A stretch of 10,144 nucleotides of DNA from CAZQEZ01 sp964592475. GTDB lineage: Bacteria > Bacteroidota > Bacteroidia > Cytophagales > Cyclobacteriaceae. How positions within the stretch are numbered: the stretch's first letter is position 1; each line of letters opens with the position of its first letter. Made by a program: the position numbers and the translations under genes. The stretch is from the NCBI GenBank assembly GCA_964592475.1, contig CAZQEZ010000141.1, positions 1 to 10,144 of the forward strand. The letters run 5' to 3'. Positions 5,568 to 10,144 of this stretch are shown piece by piece. Below the pieces are notes generated by a model, which saw only the letters and a list, made by a program, of their open reading frames with translations, ran no database searches and had not been told where the DNA came from.

Positions 5568-8558
5568 ATGGAATTTTTTCTGAAATTAATTTTTTGTTGT
5601 TTTTTATCATTTACTTATATCAATGTTAACGCGATTGTTTTTGACCGGGATGACACCAGCCAAGTAAAGTCTCTCAATGGACAATGGCAATTCAAATGGT
5701 TGTCCTCTGGTGAAGGGGAAGTTATGAATCAATTTTATAAAACTACCTTCAACGCGGCTGGTTGGGATATGATTAAGGTGCCATCCAACTGGGAAATGCA
5801 AGGGTTTGAGCCACCTACTTATTTTACCAGCCGAACCGACGAAAAAGGCCTCTATCGACACACTTTTACTTTACCGGCATCATGGAAAGACAAGCAGGTC
5901 TTTATTTATTTCGAAGGGGTTTCTTTTGGGTTTGATTTATTTCTCAATGGAGAAAAAACCGGTTCGTTTAACAGTGCTTTTCAACAATACGAGCAAGATA
6001 TCACCAATTATCTCGATTGGGAAGAAGAAAACCTTGTGGCACTCAATGTTTATAAAAATCATCCACAGGTTGGTTTTGATAGCAATGATGCCTGGTCACT
6101 TTCTGGCATTTACCGCGATGTTTATCTGGTAGCAATGCCTAAAATATTCATAAACGATTTTACCATTACTACTGATTTATCGGAAGATTTAACTAAGGCC
6201 AGTATTGATGTGCAAACACTCATTCATTTGGTGAGAAAAAAAGAAGGTCAGGTGCAAGATTTAATACTTGAAGCCAGTCTAAATAGCCCTGATGGAGCAG
6301 AGGTTTTTAATCAAAAGTTTCCTGTAAGTTGGTCCAACTACGAATCTTATCCCGGACCAGTTAATTTTACAATTGAAGTTGAAGATCCAATCCTTTGGAA
6401 CGCGGAACAGCCTCGCCTTCATCAGCTAAATTTAAAATTGAAGTCGGAAGGTGAGGTTTTGCAAAATATAGATCATCGGATGGGCTTGCGAGAAATTACC
6501 ATTGATCATAACATACTAAAAATTAATGGAAAACCCGTCAAATTAAAAGGCGTATGCCGCCATGAAATACATCCTGAAGTAGGCAGGGCATTGAGGGAAG
6601 AGCACTGGCGCGCTGATTTAGAGCTTATGAAAAAAGGCAATATAAATGCAATACGCACCTCTCATTACCCACCGCATCCACGTTTCTTAGAACTTTGCGA
6701 TGAGTATGGTTTTTATGTTAATTGTGAAGTGCCTTTTGGATTTGGGGAGGAAATGTTGTACAATCCATTGCATCTTGGTGATCTGCTGGCTCGGGCAGAA
6801 CGAACTATTTCGAGAGATAAAAATAGAACGAGTGTGTTAATTTGGAGCATTGGCAATGAAAATCCATTGACAGATATGGTGATCAAAACTGCTCAATATG
6901 TAAAAATGCTCGATGCTACACGTCCAATATTATTTCCGCACAATAATTTCGGAGGAAAGAGATTTGATCGAGTAACCGGTCTGCCCGATTTTGTGGATAT
7001 CTATGCCACTCACTACCCCACGAGTGAAAAAATGGAAAAAATAGCTAAAGAAAATACCTATCAGCGGCCTCTTCTTACTACAGAATATAACCATTCGCTC
7101 GATGTAGCTTACGGTGCATTGATGGACAAATGGCAGGTAGTTGAAAATTATGACAATTGGGCCGGAGGCATGATCTGGTTATGGGCCGACCAAGGAATTT
7201 ACAGAAATGTAAACGGTGAAAAAGTATATAACTCGTACGAAGATATAAATATTTTAAAAGGAAAAAATGAAGCAATTTCTGCTGATCGCTGGCTCAATAA
7301 AGATACGGTGATGGATAGCCATGGACAATTTGGGACTGATGGAATAGTTTACGCAGACCGAACCCCACAGACCGATTATTTTATAACCAAAAGCGCCTAT
7401 GCCCCGGTTAAAATTATTGAGAAAGAAATGTTGATAAACCCTGGCTCTCAGGAAATTTCACTTTCAGTAATGAATAAGTATGATTTCATCAATCTGGCAG
7501 CGCATAATGTTAGGTGGCAGCTTTTTGAAAATGACCAAAGTATACAAAAGGGTGAAGAGCAATTAAATATTCCTGCCAGGCAAACCGGCATGATGAGTCT
7601 TGGTTTATCTCTTCCTGAAAATACTGAAGGAAAGTTCTATTTTCTCAAAATCAATTTTACTGACCAGTTGGGAAATCAGGTTTACGAGCACTATTTAGAA
7701 TTAAAAAGTAATCCGACATTTGTTTCTATAGATGCGCTTGATCCTATTGTAAACGGAACTGATTTGCCAGATGAATTATCATTAGGACGCTTTAGTTTGT
7801 CTTTTAATACTGATGGTACTTTTGCAATAATGTTGGGCGATAAAAAATTTGGCAGCGGCCCTTACCTGCATACAGGTCGTGAATTGACCATGGCTGAGCA
7901 ACGCCAGTATAGCTATGCTGATGAAAATATTTGGCCAATTAAAGCGGAAGCTGAATTATTGCAATCCTCTTATCAACCTGGCGAAACCCCAAAAATTGAA
8001 CTAAAATATCGTTATAAGCATCCTGACCAGAAATCCGGGGTTGTGGACCTGCAGGTAATTATGCAATTAAATGAAGCTGGGCTGATTACTTGTAATTACA
8101 AGGTAGATGCAGGCCAGGCATCCGGTTACTTTTCTGAGTTGGGATTATCTTTTAACTTAACAACAGAATTTGCTAATGCAGAATGGGTAGGCATGGGACC
8201 TTACCAAAATTATCCCGAGAAAATGATTCTGTCTCAAAGAGGTTTTTACAAAATGGATACCAGTAATATCTATTATGATGGCAATCGTCACATGGTCGAT
8301 ATGGTATTGCTTTCAAATACGCGAGGCGATGGAGTAGTAATGACTGGTGATCGTCAAAAAATGGCGTGGGTAAAACGAGAAGGCAATATTCATCTTACTC
8401 ACAATTTGCTTGTGGCGGGATTGGGTACCAAATTTAAAATGCCTAAAACCACCTGGATGGCCAAAGATTTGGAAAAACAGAATGGCTCATTTATGTTAAT
8501 TCCTGTTTTGAGAAATAAAAGGCCACTGGAAGTAGAAAACGTCTTTGGAAAAAAATAG
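5568..8558 (+). CDS. Exported GH2 glycosidase, LacZ-like layout
   Basis: A 996-aa GH2 retaining exo-glycosidase, probably a beta-galactosidase-like enzyme. A signal peptide (about residues 1-22, ending NVNA) points to the periplasm. Domains in order: sugar-binding beta-sandwich (about 28-205), Ig-like domain (about 205-315), TIM barrel (about 316-610), linker beta domain (about 620-720) and a Bgal_small_N-like domain (about 745-985) with GMGPYQNYPEK from 875. The acid/base is E431 (WSIGNEN) and the nucleophile E506 (LLTTEYNHS). CRHEIHP (330-336), RTSHYPPHP and GGMIWLWADQ are also conserved. Where E. coli LacZ has DEANIETHG with its Mg2+ ligands, this protein has CEVPFGFGE (386-394), so those ligands are absent. 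The N-terminal loop after PPTYFTSR is also shorter. Substrate may therefore differ from lactose: a galactoside, glucuronide or other beta-glycoside. The neighbouring sulfatases suggest a sulfated polysaccharide. Confidence 0.93.
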   Translation: MEFFLKLIFCCFLSFTYINVNAIVFDRDDTSQVKSLNGQWQFKWLSSGEGEVMNQFYKTTFNAAGWDMIKVPSNWEMQGFEPPTYFTSRTDEKGLYRHTFTLPASWKDKQVFIYFEGVSFGFDLFLNGEKTGSFNSAFQQYEQDITNYLDWEEENLVALNVYKNHPQVGFDSNDAWSLSGIYRDVYLVAMPKIFINDFTITTDLSEDLTKASIDVQTLIHLVRKKEGQVQDLILEASLNSPDGAEVFNQKFPVSWSNYESYPGPVNFTIEVEDPILWNAEQPRLHQLNLKLKSEGEVLQNIDHRMGLREITIDHNILKINGKPVKLKGVCRHEIHPEVGRALREEHWRADLELMKKGNINAIRTSHYPPHPRFLELCDEYGFYVNCEVPFGFGEEMLYNPLHLGDLLARAERTISRDKNRTSVLIWSIGNENPLTDMVIKTAQYVKMLDATRPILFPHNNFGGKRFDRVTGLPDFVDIYATHYPTSEKMEKIAKENTYQRPLLTTEYNHSLDVAYGALMDKWQVVENYDNWAGGMIWLWADQGIYRNVNGEKVYNSYEDINILKGKNEAISADRWLNKDTVMDSHGQFGTDGIVYADRTPQTDYFITKSAYAPVKIIEKEMLINPGSQEISLSVMNKYDFINLAAHNVRWQLFENDQSIQKGEEQLNIPARQTGMMSLGLSLPENTEGKFYFLKINFTDQLGNQVYEHYLELKSNPTFVSIDALDPIVNGTDLPDELSLGRFSLSFNTDGTFAIMLGDKKFGSGPYLHTGRELTMAEQRQYSYADENIWPIKAEAELLQSSYQPGETPKIELKYRYKHPDQKSGVVDLQVIMQLNEAGLITCNYKVDAGQASGYFSELGLSFNLTTEFANAEWVGMGPYQNYPEKMILSQRGFYKMDTSNIYYDGNRHMVDMVLLSNTRGDGVVMTGDRQKMAWVKREGNIHLTHNLLVAGLGTKFKMPKTTWMAKDLEKQNGSFMLIPVLRNKRPLEVENVFGKK

Positions 8559-8567
8559 CATTTAAAA

Positions 8568-10031
8568 ATGAAAAGACTAAATTATTTTTATTTATGGTTA
8601 TTGTTGGTAATAATTTTATTTACTACCGCAAGTATAAATTCTTCATTTGAACACAAAAAATATCCTCCTAACATTTTAGTTTTCATAGCTGATGATGCCA
8701 GCCCTGATATGGGTTGCTATGGAAACCCGATAGTAAAAACACCTAGCATCGACAGCCTGGCAAAAAATGGTTTGCGTTTTGCCAACGCCTTTCTTACTTC
8801 CAGTCAATGTAGCCCTTCGCGCACCTCTATGATGACCGGGCAGTTTTCTCATACCATTGGCACAGAAGATTTACATCATACCGATATGAGCGATACTTTG
8901 ATTACCTTGCCTGGCGAACTACAAAAAGCTGGGTACTATACCGGGGTAATGCTAAAAGCGCATTTTGGCGACCATGTAATGAAAGATTTTGATTATTTTG
9001 ATGACGGTTTTTGGCCTGATTACATACAAGGACGGTGGTTTGATAAGGCATTGGGAAATTTTAATCAGTTTTTGGATAAAAAAGGCGATCGTCCGTTCTT
9101 TATGTGGGTAGGTTTTGTAGATCCTCATCGGCCTTACGGTCCCAACGAAAAAGCTGAAGGCAACCAGGCACCTCAGGTTCACAACCCCAATGATATAAAA
9201 GTGCCTCCTTATTTAGTTGATGATCAGCGTACACGTGTAGACCTTGCTCGCTATTACGATGAAATTCACCGCGTGGATAAACAAATAGGTCAATTTTGCC
9301 AGGCTATAAAAGATCGGGGATTAGCAAAAAATACAGTTGTTATTTTTTTAAGTGATAATGGTTATCCATTTCCAAAAGGTAAAGCTACCGTGTACGATGC
9401 AGGCATTCACACTCCTATGGTTTTTACCTGGCCGGAAAAAATCAAAGCCGGTACTGTGCACGAAAATGGCTTAATAAGTACCATTGATTTGATGCCAACT
9501 TTATTGCAAATCGCTGGTAAGCAATCAAAAGCCACTTTACCGGGTAAAAGTTTTAAATATTTGCTGCATAGCCCAAAAGAAAGAGGGCGAGATATGATTT
9601 TTGCAGAGCGAAATTGGCATGTGACTGATGAATATATTCGAACAGTACGAACTGAAAAATTTAAATTGATTTTTAACGCTTACACTGATAAAATGTTGGG
9701 TCATGTGGATGCCGGACCTTCCTGGTGGTCTTTGTTGGAAGCATATCAAAAAAATGAATTATCGCCGGCGCAATCGATGATTTTTCAGGCACCACGTGCC
9801 GGCATCGAGTTGTATGATGTTGAAAATGATCCTCATGAAATTGACAATTTGGCCATGAAAGAAGGCTATACGGACACCATAAAAAGTCTGCTAAAAAAGT
9901 TGGAAGCCTGGCAAGAACTATCAGTTGATCATGCTCCTGATGTACGGCAAATACCTGACAACCTGGATCGGCTTACCGGACAGCCATTGTATAATAAAAG
10001 ACGGATGGATTATGTTAGCGATACCCTTTAA
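8568..10031 (+). CDS. Sulfamidase-like type I sulfatase
   Basis: A 487-aa formylglycine-dependent sulfatase with an N-terminal hydrophobic segment (about residues 5-22) that is a signal peptide or membrane anchor; it has no lipobox cysteine. Key residues: D42-D43 (FIADDAS), C81 of CSPSRTSMMTGQ as the formylglycine precursor, K130 and H132 (LKAHFG), D185 and H187 (FVDPHRP), and D263-N264 (FLSDNGYPFPKGK). From memory of human N-sulfoglucosamine sulfohydrolase (SGSH), the order of motifs matches well, notably SDNGxPFPxG and the PxYxV...ARxDLAxxY segment, so this is likely an SGSH-like (S1_8-type) member. That group is not limited to N-sulfate, so O-sulfate hydrolysis is possible. It starts 9 bp after the GH2 stop codon and is surely co-transcribed with it. 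Confidence 0.93.
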   Translation: MKRLNYFYLWLLLVIILFTTASINSSFEHKKYPPNILVFIADDASPDMGCYGNPIVKTPSIDSLAKNGLRFANAFLTSSQCSPSRTSMMTGQFSHTIGTEDLHHTDMSDTLITLPGELQKAGYYTGVMLKAHFGDHVMKDFDYFDDGFWPDYIQGRWFDKALGNFNQFLDKKGDRPFFMWVGFVDPHRPYGPNEKAEGNQAPQVHNPNDIKVPPYLVDDQRTRVDLARYYDEIHRVDKQIGQFCQAIKDRGLAKNTVVIFLSDNGYPFPKGKATVYDAGIHTPMVFTWPEKIKAGTVHENGLISTIDLMPTLLQIAGKQSKATLPGKSFKYLLHSPKERGRDMIFAERNWHVTDEYIRTVRTEKFKLIFNAYTDKMLGHVDAGPSWWSLLEAYQKNELSPAQSMIFQAPRAGIELYDVENDPHEIDNLAMKEGYTDTIKSLLKKLEAWQELSVDHAPDVRQIPDNLDRLTGQPLYNKRRMDYVSDTL

Positions 10032-10083
10032 ATCATTTACTGAAGTTTCGTACCTTAAAAATTAAAATAAAAAACCATTAAAT

Positions 10084-10113
10084 CCCTCCCGAAGCCAAGC
10101 CTCGGGAAGAGGG
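10084..10113. repeat. GC-rich hairpin next to the right repeat arm
   Basis: TCCCGA (10087-10092) pairs with TCGGGA (10102-10107) around a 9-nt loop. CCC (10084-10086) can extend the stem with GGG (10111-10113) across a 3-nt bulge. It lies 52 bp after the last stop codon, so it could end the sulfatase transcript, but the + strand shows no T run after it. Its GC content and closeness to the inverted repeat arm make a repeat-associated hairpin equally likely. Confidence 0.5.
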
Positions 10114-10121
10114 GCAAAGGG

Positions 10122-10144
10122 CATAGCCGTCAACCTAAGAAAAA
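10122..10144 (-). repeat. Right arm of 23-bp perfect inverted repeat
   Basis: Read on the reverse strand, this is identical to 29-51. The match reaches the last base of the window, so its true outer boundary is unknown. If the copies extend further, the + strand beyond the window should continue GGCTGTTTTATGAATGG, the reverse complement of the bases before position 29. The left arm shows no equivalent of the hairpin found 8 bp inside this arm, so only the 23-bp core is shared within the window. Confidence 0.9.

Larger units (their letters stand above)
10032..10144. other. Non-coding tail after the sulfatase operon
   Basis: The stretch begins with about 50 bp of A/T-rich DNA, followed by a GC-rich hairpin (10084-10113) and the right repeat arm that closes the window. 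No reading frame of note is present. The abrupt change in base composition at about 10084 suggests that a separate repeat element starts there. Confidence 0.6.

Noticed and set aside
5806..6132. 108-aa reading frame overlapping the GH2 gene
   Set aside because: It is a frame shadow of the conserved GH2 N-terminal domain and resembles no known family.

Overview
The window looks like chromosomal DNA of a Bacteroidota (Cytophagia- or Flavobacteriia-like) bacterium. The evidence is AT-rich DNA, start codons preceded by A/T-rich tracts rather than Shine-Dalgarno sequences, export signals typical of the phylum, and two sulfatases next to a GH2 glycosidase, an arrangement typical of polysaccharide-degrading (often marine) Bacteroidota. 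All six supported genes lie on the + strand. I saw no rRNA, tRNA, CRISPR array, transposase or phage gene.

Layout. Positions 1-324 are non-coding and hold one arm (29-51) of a 23-bp inverted repeat and a 17-bp palindrome (157-173). Positions 325-3302 are a tight three-gene ion-transport operon: a compact MscS-type channel protein, a soluble protein with MgtE N-terminal plus paired CBS domains, and a complete MgtE-type Mg2+ transporter. The first two genes overlap by 1 bp and the next gap is 24 bp. Positions 3303-3598 are non-coding with one weak promoter-like match.

Positions 3599-10031 are a carbohydrate module: a lipoprotein-like sulfatase with a C-terminal HEAT-like extension, a 996-aa exported GH2 enzyme of LacZ-like layout, and after 9 bp a second sulfatase resembling heparan N-sulfatase/sulfamidase. 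These three probably strip sulfate esters and cleave an exo-linked sugar from a sulfated polysaccharide in the periplasm. No SusC/SusD pair, lyase or regulator is present, so the substrate stays open. Positions 10032-10144 hold a GC-rich hairpin and the second, inverted repeat arm, which ends exactly at the last base of the window.

I found no clear undescribed system. The most notable points are the exact 23-bp inverted repeats bounding about 10.1 kb, the soluble MgtE-like partner next to a full MgtE, the GH2 enzyme that keeps its catalytic glutamates but not the LacZ-type Mg2+ ligands, and the sulfatase-HEAT fusion.
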